25,063 nt of DNA from JAUVIB01 sp964424545 (GTDB lineage: Bacteria > Calditrichota > Calditrichia > Calditrichales > Calditrichaceae), in assembly GCA_964424545.1 (NCBI GenBank), contig CAYRJN010000032.1:1-25063 (forward strand), written 5' to 3'. Every line of letters starts with the position of its first letter. Position 1 is the stretch's first letter. The notes beneath the pieces were generated by a model, which had not been told where the DNA came from, ran no database searches, and saw only the letters and a program-made list of their open reading frames with translations. Positions 15,808 to 23,506 of this stretch are shown here, piece by piece. The position numbers and the translations under genes are program-made.

Positions 15808-17913
15808 TTATTCAATAAAAATTTGGTCATTTTCTTCGTTATAAGCGGGAAGATAGATACAGAACTGCGTACCGCTCCCTTCTGTAGAACACAATTCGAT
15901 TTTGCCGCCGTGGTTTTGAATAATTTTATACACAATCGCAAGGCCCAAACCGGTGCCGTTAGTTTTTGTTGTAAAAAAGGGATTGAAAATTTTATCTTGA
16001 ACATTTTTAGGAATCCCTTTTCCCGTATCGCGTACCCTGATTTCTATATATTTATCCGATAACGCGCTTATGGGACGCCGTCTTCTATCGACGACAGGGA
16101 TAAATTTATCGCAATTTACCGCTTCGATCGTTAAAACACCACCGCCGCTCATAGCGTCAATGGCATTTAATAATAAATTAAACATAACCTGCTCAATCTG
16201 GTTAGCGTCAACAAATATCTTATATAAATTTTTGTCATAATGTTGATTTATTGTAATCCCTTCATCATGCAGTTTTCTGTTAAACAGCGGTAAAACTTCT
16301 TTAATGATACTGCGGATATGCACAACCGACGGATCGGGATGAAGCGGATTAGCATAAGAAAAGAATGACTTTAACAACTCATCAAGACGGTTAATCTGCC
16401 GTAGAATACGATCGACATATTCTATATGGGCGGAATCCGGTTCAAGCTCCGCACGCAAGGTTTCGGACATGGCTTTCATACCCGCCAGCGGATTTCTGAT
16501 TTCATGGGCAATCCCCGAGCTTAAAATTCCAAGAGAGGCCATACGATCCATTCGAACAATTTCACTTTGAATCCTTTTTGAATCCGAAATTTCCGAAAAA
16601 ACCATTATATAATTATTATTTTCATCGTCGATCTCTAATTTGTATATCGAATAACCGATAAAATAATTAGGGTCATTTTTATTGCTTAACAAAATTTCGC
16701 GTCGAACAATAGGAAAATCACCGCTTTCAAATATTTTAATAAATTGTTGGAAATCTTCTTTCGAAAAATAACCGCTTAATTTTTCTTTTGCTTTATTACT
16801 CTGTTCCGAATCTAAGATCCTGAGAGCTGTTTTATTGATAAAAGTAATTCCAAAATCCTGACCGAAAACAATAACTCCGAAATCTACGGATGAGAGCATA
16901 CGTTTATATAGTTTCCATTCATCGAGAATTTTCTTTTCGGGAGACAAAAATTTAACCAATTGCTCATTATCGACAGCATGATCAAGATTATTTATGAACC
17001 AATTTTCGAGATAAAAACTAATTTTTTGTAATGCAAGCGAATTAAAGAAAATATCGTTATCCGTAAAACCGGGCATATCAACTTTATTAACTAGTAACAA
17101 GCAGCCATAAGGTTTATGAAATATTTGTAACGGAACCAACATTAAATTTCTTACTTTAAAATTCAATTTTTTCTCTATTTCAAGCGCTATTTTATATGGG
17201 CGGCTGTATTCATTTATAACTACGGGTGTTTTTTCCTTTAACGAACGAATTATCTCTTTATCTTTAACTTTAATCTTGATTATTTTCGGCGGATTATCAT
17301 ACGTGTTTACACGAATGATATCCCATGAATTCCCCATTAATCCAAAAAATGCGGCTTCCACATTGGAAACAATCTCCATCTGTTTTGTAAATTCAAATTG
17401 CAAGTAAGAACGAAAAAGCGCTTCGTCATCAAAACGGCGGATTTTATTCATCTCTATAATCTGGTCAATGCTGGATATAAGTTGTTTTTCGCCCTCTTCT
17501 ACACCGCGGTCAAAATACACTTTACGTTCAAGCAAGCTAATATGCAGCGCCGCTCTCAAAATATTATGAAAAATAACTTTATCAACAGGATCATGAAAGA
17601 AAAAATTAAAAGGAGAATTAAAGAACTCTTTCTCAACGTCGAGGTTATGCCCTGCCGGAAAAATAAAAATAAATGGCACCTTTTCCAGCAAGTCTGTAGA
17701 ATGTTTTATTAACAGAGATTGAATTATACTTTTATCGAGTTGTAACGTATCGATAACAACAATATCCGGCGGCGTATCAAAATACCTTTCATCCAATAAA
17801 CGCTCAATAATAATTGGGGATAGTTTTACATCGGATATATTAACCAATTTTACCAGATAATCATAGCGAAGGTCATTTGTGACAATTATAATGTTTTTTT
17901 TTCGATTATTCAT
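15808..17913 (-). CDS. GAF-PAS sensor histidine kinase with N-terminal receiver-like domain
   Basis: A 701-residue cytoplasmic histidine kinase of the NtrB/AtoS style, with no membrane segments. Residues 1-125 look like a receiver (IIIVTND, IVVIDT with D55) but are degenerate. Residues 165-300 resemble a GAF domain, and 335-450 a PAS domain (VDFGVIVFGQDFGITFINKT). The HisKA phospho-acceptor is H470 in GIAHEIRNPLAGMK. The ATPase domain has N583 (LLNAIDAM), DTGKGIP (629-635), FNPFFTTK and GTGLGLAI (653-660), all intact. It ends in NHGG...GTQFCIYLP. No cognate response regulator with an output domain is in the window. Neighbours are the Crp/Fnr regulator upstream (18-bp gap) and the OPT transporter downstream. 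Confidence 0.92.
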   Translation of the reverse strand: MNNRKKNIIIVTNDLRYDYLVKLVNISDVKLSPIIIERLLDERYFDTPPDIVVIDTLQLDKSIIQSLLIKHSTDLLEKVPFIFIFPAGHNLDVEKEFFNSPFNFFFHDPVDKVIFHNILRAALHISLLERKVYFDRGVEEGEKQLISSIDQIIEMNKIRRFDDEALFRSYLQFEFTKQMEIVSNVEAAFFGLMGNSWDIIRVNTYDNPPKIIKIKVKDKEIIRSLKEKTPVVINEYSRPYKIALEIEKKLNFKVRNLMLVPLQIFHKPYGCLLLVNKVDMPGFTDNDIFFNSLALQKISFYLENWFINNLDHAVDNEQLVKFLSPEKKILDEWKLYKRMLSSVDFGVIVFGQDFGITFINKTALRILDSEQSNKAKEKLSGYFSKEDFQQFIKIFESGDFPIVRREILLSNKNDPNYFIGYSIYKLEIDDENNNYIMVFSEISDSKRIQSEIVRMDRMASLGILSSGIAHEIRNPLAGMKAMSETLRAELEPDSAHIEYVDRILRQINRLDELLKSFFSYANPLHPDPSVVHIRSIIKEVLPLFNRKLHDEGITINQHYDKNLYKIFVDANQIEQVMFNLLLNAIDAMSGGGVLTIEAVNCDKFIPVVDRRRRPISALSDKYIEIRVRDTGKGIPKNVQDKIFNPFFTTKTNGTGLGLAIVYKIIQNHGGKIELCSTEGSGTQFCIYLPAYNEENDQIFIE

Positions 17914-17931
17914 CTCTGTTTTAGATTCTGT

Positions 17932-18609
17932 CTATGAAAAATCTTGTCTGAATTGTTCATAATCTAAAATTATTATTTTACTACCCATTTTTTTGATATA
18001 GCCCATCTCTCCCAAAGTTTTAATAACGCGAGAAATAGTTTCTCTGCTGGTTCCGGCCATATTAGCCAGGTCCTGTTGAGGAGGCAGGCTGGGAATTTCA
18101 ACTTGTCCCTGCTTGATAATGCCGTTATCGTCGGCAATTCTAAGGATAGTGGACGCTACTTTACCAAGCGCATTTTGCAGTGAGAGGCTTTTGATTTGAG
18201 AATCGCTTTTCCTTAAGCGATGGGCTAATTCTTTAATTAAATTAATAGCGACTTGCGGATATTTATGCAGCATTTGAAGGAAATTTTCACGGCGAATCAA
18301 TAACAGTTCGCTGTCTTCCAACGTAACGGCGTTTGCGCTTCTTGTTTGACCGTCAAGAATGGCCATTTCTCCAAAGAAATCACCGTCGCACAATATGGAC
18401 AAAATCACTTCCCTTCCTTCGTCGCTTATTCGGGATATTTTTACGCGCCCTTTTAAAATAACGAACATTGTCGAACCCACTTCTTCCTCAATCAAGACCA
18501 TATTATCTTTTCTGTAGGTCTGCCGAACTGCAAACCTTGTAATGTCCTCTAAATCGGAATCATTTAATTCGGAAAACAGGGGAATTGTTTTTAATTCATT
18601 ATAGTCCAT
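17932..18609 (-). CDS. Crp/Fnr family transcriptional regulator
   Basis: A 225-residue regulator with an N-terminal cNMP-binding domain (about 5-125) and a C-terminal winged helix of the HTH_Crp type (about 165-215). The phosphate-binding cassette FGEMAILDGQTRSANA keeps Glu, Arg and Ser, so cyclic nucleotide binding is plausible. The recognition helix SRETISRVIKTL combines the R-E of Crp with the E-T-I-S-R of Fnr, predicting a TTGA/TGA-type half-site. There are no cysteines in an Fnr-like N-terminal cluster, so an iron-sulfur oxygen sensor is unlikely. It starts 9 bases after the SPOR gene stop, with AAAGGG as Shine-Dalgarno. Confidence 0.94.
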   Translation of the reverse strand: MDYNELKTIPLFSELNDSDLEDITRFAVRQTYRKDNMVLIEEEVGSTMFVILKGRVKISRISDEGREVILSILCDGDFFGEMAILDGQTRSANAVTLEDSELLLIRRENFLQMLHKYPQVAINLIKELAHRLRKSDSQIKSLSLQNALGKVASTILRIADDNGIIKQGQVEIPSLPPQQDLANMAGTSRETISRVIKTLGEMGYIKKMGSKIIILDYEQFRQDFS

Positions 18610-18618
18610 ACCAACCCT

Positions 18619-19242
18619 TTACTTTTTAATGATACGGTAATCAAGATCATATTTTTCTCTTAGAGAGTTTGCTTGGTTAAGCGTACTTTCAAAGTCCGAT
18701 TTACCTTTAATCCAAACCAAAAATAAGGTTTTTCCGTTAATTTTTTTCTCAACGATTGTTGATTTTACATTTTGTGTTTTTAACATATTTTGCAATTGGG
18801 TTGCATTCTCCTTTAATCCGAATGCGCCGACCTGAATATACAATTCCTCTCGTGTTGCGGTTTTTAGAGGTATCGGAGATTTTTCATATTGCGTCCCGCT
18901 TTCCCGCGCATCGCTTTCCACAAGATATTTCTGATATTTTTTCGCTGTATCATAATAACCGTTTGCGTAATAATAATCCATTAATTTTTTGGCGGAATAA
19001 CGTTTCAGTTTACCGCTTGTATGACTAAAAACATTTTCATAAGCGGCTTTGGCTTCCTGACTGTTTTCATTAAAAACGGCGCGGAAAAATATAATCTCAT
19101 AGGAGTTGGCGCCGGAATAGCTGTCTAAAGTCTTCTTTAGAGCGCTATAATTATGCGCATCATATAATTCCATCAGTGCATCGTCGGCTATTGCACTTGA
19201 TAAAAGAAAAGATATAAATAATATGTAAATAATTTTTATCAT
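18619..19242 (-). CDS. Secreted SPOR-domain protein
   Basis: A 207-residue exported protein from the ATG at 19242. I prefer this start because the signal peptide (MIKIIYILFISFLLSSAIA) then begins at residue 1; an in-frame ATG at 19269 would add nine residues ahead of it. The middle (about 20-115) is helical and TPR-like (alternating Tyr/Ala/Lys). The C-terminus (about 133-207) is a SPOR domain (ELYIQVGAFGLKENATQLQNML...), which in known cases binds denuded septal peptidoglycan. A periplasmic role in cell-wall or division processes is therefore likely. It lies between the lapB-like gene and the Crp/Fnr gene on one strand. Confidence 0.85.
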   Translation of the reverse strand: MIKIIYILFISFLLSSAIADDALMELYDAHNYSALKKTLDSYSGANSYEIIFFRAVFNENSQEAKAAYENVFSHTSGKLKRYSAKKLMDYYYANGYYDTAKKYQKYLVESDARESGTQYEKSPIPLKTATREELYIQVGAFGLKENATQLQNMLKTQNVKSTIVEKKINGKTLFLVWIKGKSDFESTLNQANSLREKYDLDYRIIKK

Positions 19243-19269
19243 CTTACAACATCCGTTAAAATACAACAT

Positions 19270-19368
19270 GACAATTCCGAAACATAAGAGAGCCGTTATT
19301 CTTCGTCCCGGTCAAGCGACAAGCAGTTCCGCTTCCCTAAGCGACGGACAATATGCAAATTTGAATAT
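19270..19368. other. Intergenic spacer with GC-rich inverted repeat
   Basis: The spacer between the lapB-like stop and the SPOR gene contains a small hairpin (CGCTT, loop CCCT, AAGCG) and the word GCCGTTATTC, which is also found near 13708. It is GC-richer than the AT-rich leaders elsewhere in the window. No T-run follows on the minus strand, so it does not look like a terminator. Confidence 0.3.
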
Positions 19369-20511
19369 TTAAATATTACTATTTAAAGCGCCGCACTTCG
19401 GACAGATCCAAAAGACTTCTTCGGAAGAATATTTGCACTCTTTACAACTATACGAACGATAGTTTTCGCTAAATAGAGCCAATGCCTGTTCGGCCGCATC
19501 TTTGTATTGCCCCTTATCAAACTTAAGGCGGGCAATCTCCGTTTGAATAATTTTTTGCGAAACATCAATATTCTCATTTCTCGTTAACAGATCAAGAGCA
19601 GCATCGTAATCTCCTTTTTTCCGATGAATTTCGCATAAGGCCAACAAGGCGTCCAAATTATCTTCATCTTTTTTCAAGATAAATTCATATAATTCTATGA
19701 TTTTGCCAAACTGCCCTTTTTCATACCAGGCTGCCTCGAGACGGGAAAATAAAATATAAGCTTTTTCCGGATTGTTGCGACAAAATTCCGTCCAGTTTTT
19801 AATGGCGTCGTCTTTTCTGTCTTCCTTTAGATAAGCGTCTCCGATATAAGCATAAGCAGCTGCACATTGCGGATATAATTTTAAGGCGTCTTTGAAAACA
19901 ATACGCGCTTCTTTATACTCCGATTTATTAATTAAGCGTAAACCTTCCGCTACTTTAAAAAGCGAGGCCTTCTTTATCATCTCCTCATTCTTAAAAAGCG
20001 GCGTATTTTTTATTAAATTAATGGCTTCGTCATATTTCTTATTCTTTTCCAAAATCCAAAGATATTTGGGTAAAACATTAGAGCGAAATTCGGCAACATT
20101 ATAAATTTTCCCGAAATAAAGCTCAGCCTGTTCGTATTTTTTCGCTTCATAATAGTCTAAGCTTAAACTATACCAGACCTTGCGAAGGTCTTCTGCGGTC
20201 AAATCGCCGCGTAAGGTTAAATCACGATGAATTCTAACGGCATTTTGCACTAACCCCAGATTGCGTAAAAGATCGCCAAGTTTAATATAAGCGTCAATAT
20301 TTCCGGAATTAACGCGCACCGTTTCTTTAAATTTTTCGATGGCAAGACGTTTATTCCCTTCCGCCATATATTTCAAAGCGGCAAGATAAGAAGAACGATA
20401 ATCCGCTTTTTTCTCCTTGCTGCGATAATAAATGTAATATGATAGAAGCACCACTACAGCGCTGATAAATATTCCGAGAAATATCTGCCCCGAGAGTGTC
20501 ATTTCTTCCAT
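19369..20511 (-). CDS. lapB: TPR protein with C-terminal zinc ribbon, LapB (YciM)-like
   Basis: A 380-residue inner-membrane-anchored protein. It has one N-terminal transmembrane helix (about 7-27), then roughly seven to nine TPR-like helical repeats (40-345), and a C-terminal rubredoxin-like zinc knuckle (C356, C359, C370, C373; CKEC...CPKC). This order is that of LapB/YciM, which in E. coli controls lipopolysaccharide synthesis by promoting FtsH-mediated turnover of LpxC. That the same role applies here is inferred from architecture and from the LapA-like gene directly upstream. AGGAG precedes the ATG at 20511. Confidence 0.87.
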   Translation of the reverse strand: MEEMTLSGQIFLGIFISAVVVLLSYYIYYRSKEKKADYRSSYLAALKYMAEGNKRLAIEKFKETVRVNSGNIDAYIKLGDLLRNLGLVQNAVRIHRDLTLRGDLTAEDLRKVWYSLSLDYYEAKKYEQAELYFGKIYNVAEFRSNVLPKYLWILEKNKKYDEAINLIKNTPLFKNEEMIKKASLFKVAEGLRLINKSEYKEARIVFKDALKLYPQCAAAYAYIGDAYLKEDRKDDAIKNWTEFCRNNPEKAYILFSRLEAAWYEKGQFGKIIELYEFILKKDEDNLDALLALCEIHRKKGDYDAALDLLTRNENIDVSQKIIQTEIARLKFDKGQYKDAAEQALALFSENYRSYSCKECKYSSEEVFWICPKCGALNSNI

Positions 20512-20528
20512 TATCCAATACTCCTAAC

Positions 20529-20559
20529 CCGGCGGAACCGCACAAGCGGAACGAGCCGG
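20529..20559. repeat. Nested GC-rich hairpin between lapA-like and lapB-like genes
   Basis: The outer arms CCGGC (20529-20533) and GCCGG (20555-20559) enclose CCGC (38-41), loop ACAA, GCGG (46-49). A 7-base direct repeat GCGGAAC also occurs inside. No T-run follows on the minus strand, and the lapB Shine-Dalgarno lies just beyond it. It may affect mRNA processing, or be a REP-like element. Confidence 0.5.
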
Positions 20560-20596
20560 AAAATATGGTTCGAACATTTACATAACTAACGGATTA

Positions 20597-20923
20597 TTAT
20601 AAGTTTGAATCCGGTTTGATTTCCTGTTCGGGAATTTCATCAATGGAAATATTACGCAAACTTTCCAATTCACGAACTAAGCTTTTATTCTGCTTCTTTA
20701 TAGAAATTACATCCGCTTTTGCTTTAATAACTTGAGCGGCTACCATCAAAGCGCCGATTACAATACCGCTCAATACGGACAAAAATATTACCGTTACCAG
20801 ATTTACCCCTTCATACGTTGCATTAAAAACGCGAACGGTAACATACTGGTCTAAATTCAAACTAAAAAACCATAATATAATTGCCATAACAATGATGGTC
20901 AAAAAAATACCGACTAAGCGCAT
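20597..20923 (-). CDS. lapA: LapA-domain (DUF1049) membrane protein
   Basis: A 108-residue inner-membrane protein with two transmembrane helices (about 4-24 and 41-64) and a charged, probably coiled-coil cytoplasmic tail (70-92), matching the LapA/DUF1049 layout. The N-terminal ILWFFSLNLDQYVTVRVF segment is typical. In E. coli, LapA is encoded directly upstream of LapB and works with it in lipopolysaccharide assembly; the same order is kept here. The ATG at 20923 has GAGAGGT at proper spacing. It is the first gene of the long minus-strand run. Confidence 0.85.
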   Translation of the reverse strand: MRLVGIFLTIIVMAIILWFFSLNLDQYVTVRVFNATYEGVNLVTVIFLSVLSGIVIGALMVAAQVIKAKADVISIKKQNKSLVRELESLRNISIDEIPEQEIKPDSNL

Positions 20924-21307
20924 TATATTAACCTCTCTTCTATTAATATTTATAATTTAAATATTACGCCACAAAAATAATCATTTTTATAAAGCATTAC
21001 AACAACTTTATTTTTTCTCCATAATTCTAAAATGATTTAATTCAATTTATGAAAAATTAAATTTAGAACAAATATTTATCAAGGGAAAAACTCATTTATA
21101 TATCTTTGAAGATATTTGTAATAATAAAGCGAAAAAATCCTCGCATAATATTTCAATAATAAAAAATTAATATTTTTCGGAATAGATTTATTAATATTTC
21201 GGTTTTTATACTGAAATAAATCTTTATTGTCGAAATAGTGTTTGATTTAGTTAATTGATTTATTAAATTTATGTATCCGGGAGTGTCTTAACTTAATACA
21301 AGGAGGT
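20924..21307. other. AT-rich divergent promoter region between lapA-like and selenoprotein genes
   Basis: About 384 very AT-rich bases without a convincing ORF or RNA gene. They separate divergent transcripts and should carry both promoters, but I cannot pick -35/-10 pairs with confidence. Inverted repeats present are TATCTT-TG-AAGATA (21101-21114) and TATTTCGG-N8-CTGAAATA (21195-21218, one G-T pair). Either could be an operator. Confidence 0.45.
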
Positions 21308-22060
21308 ATGATGTTGAAAAAGAAGTATCTGTTTATATTTTCGCTTTTATTGTTGTTATCTTCAACAGTAATGGCGCAAGTGCTCGGTCCGTGCGGAAGT
21401 CCGCCTAAAAAAGCTGCCGGCCCGCCGTCCGCCCCTGCTGCACCTGTTGCCCTTATGGGCATGCACAAGGCAATGGGTAATATGGCCGTAAAACCGATTC
21501 CATTGCCAGGCCAGAAAGCGATCGATTTTGAATTGACAGCTGTTGTGGGTAATGAGATTAAAACAATTAAATTATCGGATTACTCGGGCAAATGGCGTGT
21601 CTTATGTTTTTATCCGGCCGATTTTACCTTTGTCTGACCGACGGAATTGTCCGCAGTTGCGGCAAGGTATAAAGAATTAAAGAAAATGAATGTTGAAGTA
21701 ATTTCAGTTAGCACCGATACGCAATTTTCCCATTGGATGTGGAAAAAGACATCGCCTACCATTAAAAATGTTGAATATCCGATGGCCAGCGATCCCAGCG
21801 GCGCCGTTTCAAGAGCTTACGGCGTTTGGCAACCTAAGTCCGGACTGAATCAACGCGGCCGTTTTATTATAGACCCCGAAGGTACAATTATGGCGGTTGA
21901 AGTTCTGGTCGGCCCGATAGGACGCAATGTCGATGAATTGATCCGTCAAATTAAAGCGATGCAGGTTGTCGCTAAAAATCCAGGCAAGGCAGCTCCAGCC
22001 GGTTGGAAACCTGGCGGTAAATTAATCGATACCGGAAAAGATGTCATCGGAAAATATTAA
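21308..22060 (+). CDS. Exported selenocysteine-containing AhpC/Prx1-type peroxiredoxin (UGA at 21635-21637 read as Sec)
   Basis: Thiol/selenol peroxidase that reduces hydrogen peroxide or organic peroxides. The frame is interrupted only by TGA at 21635-21637, exactly at the peroxidatic position of the motif PADFTFV-U-PTE (residue 110). After it the same frame continues with full AhpC homology (ELSAVAARY, EVISVSTD, GRFIIDPEG, GRNVDELIRQI). A SECIS-like hairpin follows. The N-terminus is a signal peptide (KKKYLFIFSLLLLLSSTVMA), then a Pro/Ala-rich linker, so the enzyme should be extracytoplasmic. The usual C-terminal resolving Cys (VCP) is replaced by Ala (KAAPAGWKPG), making it 1-Sec type. AGGAGG at 21301-21306 is close to ATGs at 21308 and 21311; a TTG at 21314 also fits. 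A terminator follows. Confidence 0.92.
21647..21665 (+). promoter_or_regulatory. SECIS-like hairpin downstream of the UGA codon
   Basis: The mRNA can fold as UUG, bulged U, CCGC, loop AGUU, GCGG, CAA: a 7-bp stem with a 4-nt loop. The loop starts 18 bases after the UGA, within the 16-37 range known for bacterial SECIS elements. It has a G in the first two loop positions followed by U, and a bulged U in the 5' arm, as in the E. coli fdhF element that binds SelB. Confidence 0.8.
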
Positions 22061-22062
22061 TT

Positions 22063-22100
22063 AAAAAAGGTCTCGGACTCCCGGCAGAGACCTTTTTTTT
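22063..22100. terminator. Strong bidirectional intrinsic terminator
   Basis: A 12-bp perfect stem (AAAAAAGGTCTC / GAGACCTTTTTT) with a 12-base loop, running into eight T's on the plus strand and six on the minus strand. It ends the selenoprotein transcript and can also serve the convergent Gfo/Idh/MocA gene, whose stop is 30 bases away. Confidence 0.92.
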
Positions 22101-22129
22101 AATCTTTTGTAATATGTATCTAAGTGATG

Positions 22130-23443
22130 TTAAACTTTTCCCGGAATGGGAACAGTTTTATCAATACCTTCCACATCGCCCAATTGATATTTTTTTGGAA
22201 TCAGTTGAAAATCGGACTGTATCATTTCTTCCCAGGTTACCTCTTTTCCCGTATATGCCGATATTCTTCCCATAATAGCCGCGAGTGTGGAGATGGCCGT
22301 ATTCTCCGCCTCAACATACGGTTTGTTTTCTCGAATGGACGTCACCAAATCAATATGCTCCTGATCATAAGGCGATACTTTTACGCGCTTACGCTCTTCT
22401 CCGTTTTCATCTTTACCATAGTCATATTTCCATTTAACCGTTCCATCCGGATTATAAATAGTGTTGCGGCAATTGGAATAACCGGCACTGCCCTGAACGC
22501 GCTCCGATACATTGTTCACGCAACCGTTAATTTGACGACACATGCTGTGAACATGCATGCCGTTTTCATAGGTAAAATCAACGCTGAAAAAATCATATTG
22601 ATTGCCGGTAACACGTCGTTCCCGTGCGCCGAAAGCTACAGCCTTAACCGGGTGCATACCTGAAAACCAATTAATAACGTCAATATTATGCACATGCTGC
22701 TCAACAATATGATCGCCTGATAACCATGTCCAATTTACCCAGTCGCGGATCATATATTCCATTTCCGTCCATTCTTTACGCGGATTACGATACCATAACT
22801 GTCCTTGATTCCAATAACAATTTCCACTTACGATATCGCCGACTGCGCCTTCATATATGCGTTTATACGTTGCCACATAGTCTCGTTGATGCCGACGCTG
22901 CGTTCCCGTACCGACGCTTAAACCGAGCGCCTGCGCTTTTTTTGCGGTTGCCATAATAATTTTCGCACCGACCGGATCAACCGCGACTGGTTTTTCCATA
23001 AAAACATTCTTTTTAGCCTGTACCGCAGCGGCAAACTGCATGGGACGAAAATGCGGGGGAGTGGCAAGAATAACATAAACGACGTCCGTATCCAAAAGTT
23101 TTTTATAAGCATCAAAACCGAGAAAACAGTTTTTGTCCTCGACAATATTATTCTTTTTCTCCTTTAGTTTTGTCCTTGCCGATTCAAGTCTATCCTCAAA
23201 GAGATCCGCTAAGGCAATAATTTTAAGATTAGGTCCTGCATTCAAAAAATTTAACGCCGCGCCTGTTCCGCGCCCACCGCAGCCGATTAAACCGGCCTTA
23301 ATTAATGGCCCGTCCGGAGCTTGATCGCGAAAGGACGGAATATCTATCGTTCGTTTTTTTGATGTGCTGCACCCTACCAAAACGCCGGCGGCAATAGCGC
23401 CGCCTAATCCTAAAAATTCACGACGGTTAAACTCTTTTCCCAT
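22130..23443 (-). CDS. Tat-exported Gfo/Idh/MocA family oxidoreductase (lipoprotein)
   Basis: A 437-residue NAD(P)-dependent dehydrogenase-like protein. The Rossmann motif is AGLIGCGGRGTGAALNFL, followed by VYVILATPPHFRP and the family signature EKPVAVDP. The C-terminal Gfo/Idh substrate domain includes WTWLSGDHIVEQHVHNIDV. The N-terminus has a twin-arginine signal (NRREFLGLGG) and a hydrophobic stretch ending in a lipobox-like LVGC, suggesting a folded, cofactor-loaded lipoprotein exported by Tat. I chose the ATG at 23443 because GGAGG lies 8 bases upstream; the in-frame GTG at 23452 overlaps that site. The substrate is probably a sugar or cyclitol derivative, unproven. It follows the cytochrome/FGE fusion gene by 63 bases. 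Confidence 0.92.
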   Translation of the reverse strand: MGKEFNRREFLGLGGAIAAGVLVGCSTSKKRTIDIPSFRDQAPDGPLIKAGLIGCGGRGTGAALNFLNAGPNLKIIALADLFEDRLESARTKLKEKKNNIVEDKNCFLGFDAYKKLLDTDVVYVILATPPHFRPMQFAAAVQAKKNVFMEKPVAVDPVGAKIIMATAKKAQALGLSVGTGTQRRHQRDYVATYKRIYEGAVGDIVSGNCYWNQGQLWYRNPRKEWTEMEYMIRDWVNWTWLSGDHIVEQHVHNIDVINWFSGMHPVKAVAFGARERRVTGNQYDFFSVDFTYENGMHVHSMCRQINGCVNNVSERVQGSAGYSNCRNTIYNPDGTVKWKYDYGKDENGEERKRVKVSPYDQEHIDLVTSIRENKPYVEAENTAISTLAAIMGRISAYTGKEVTWEEMIQSDFQLIPKKYQLGDVEGIDKTVPIPGKV

Positions 23444-23451
23444 AACATTCA

Positions 23452-23456
23452 CCTCC
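23452..23456 (-). promoter_or_regulatory. Shine-Dalgarno that sets the Gfo/Idh/MocA start
   Basis: GGAGG on the minus strand lies 8 bases before the ATG at 23443 and overlaps the alternative GTG at 23452, which rules out the longer form. Confidence 0.7.
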
Positions 23457-23506
23457 GTTTAATCTATACGACTTTAGTTAATGAACGGATTAAACTTTTT
23501 GACGCC

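Noticed and set aside
21308..21637. A short stand-alone peroxiredoxin fragment, or a pseudogene broken by a stop codon
   Set aside because: The stop is a TGA exactly at the catalytic Cys position, the frame continues unbroken and a SECIS-like hairpin follows, so a selenoprotein explains it better.
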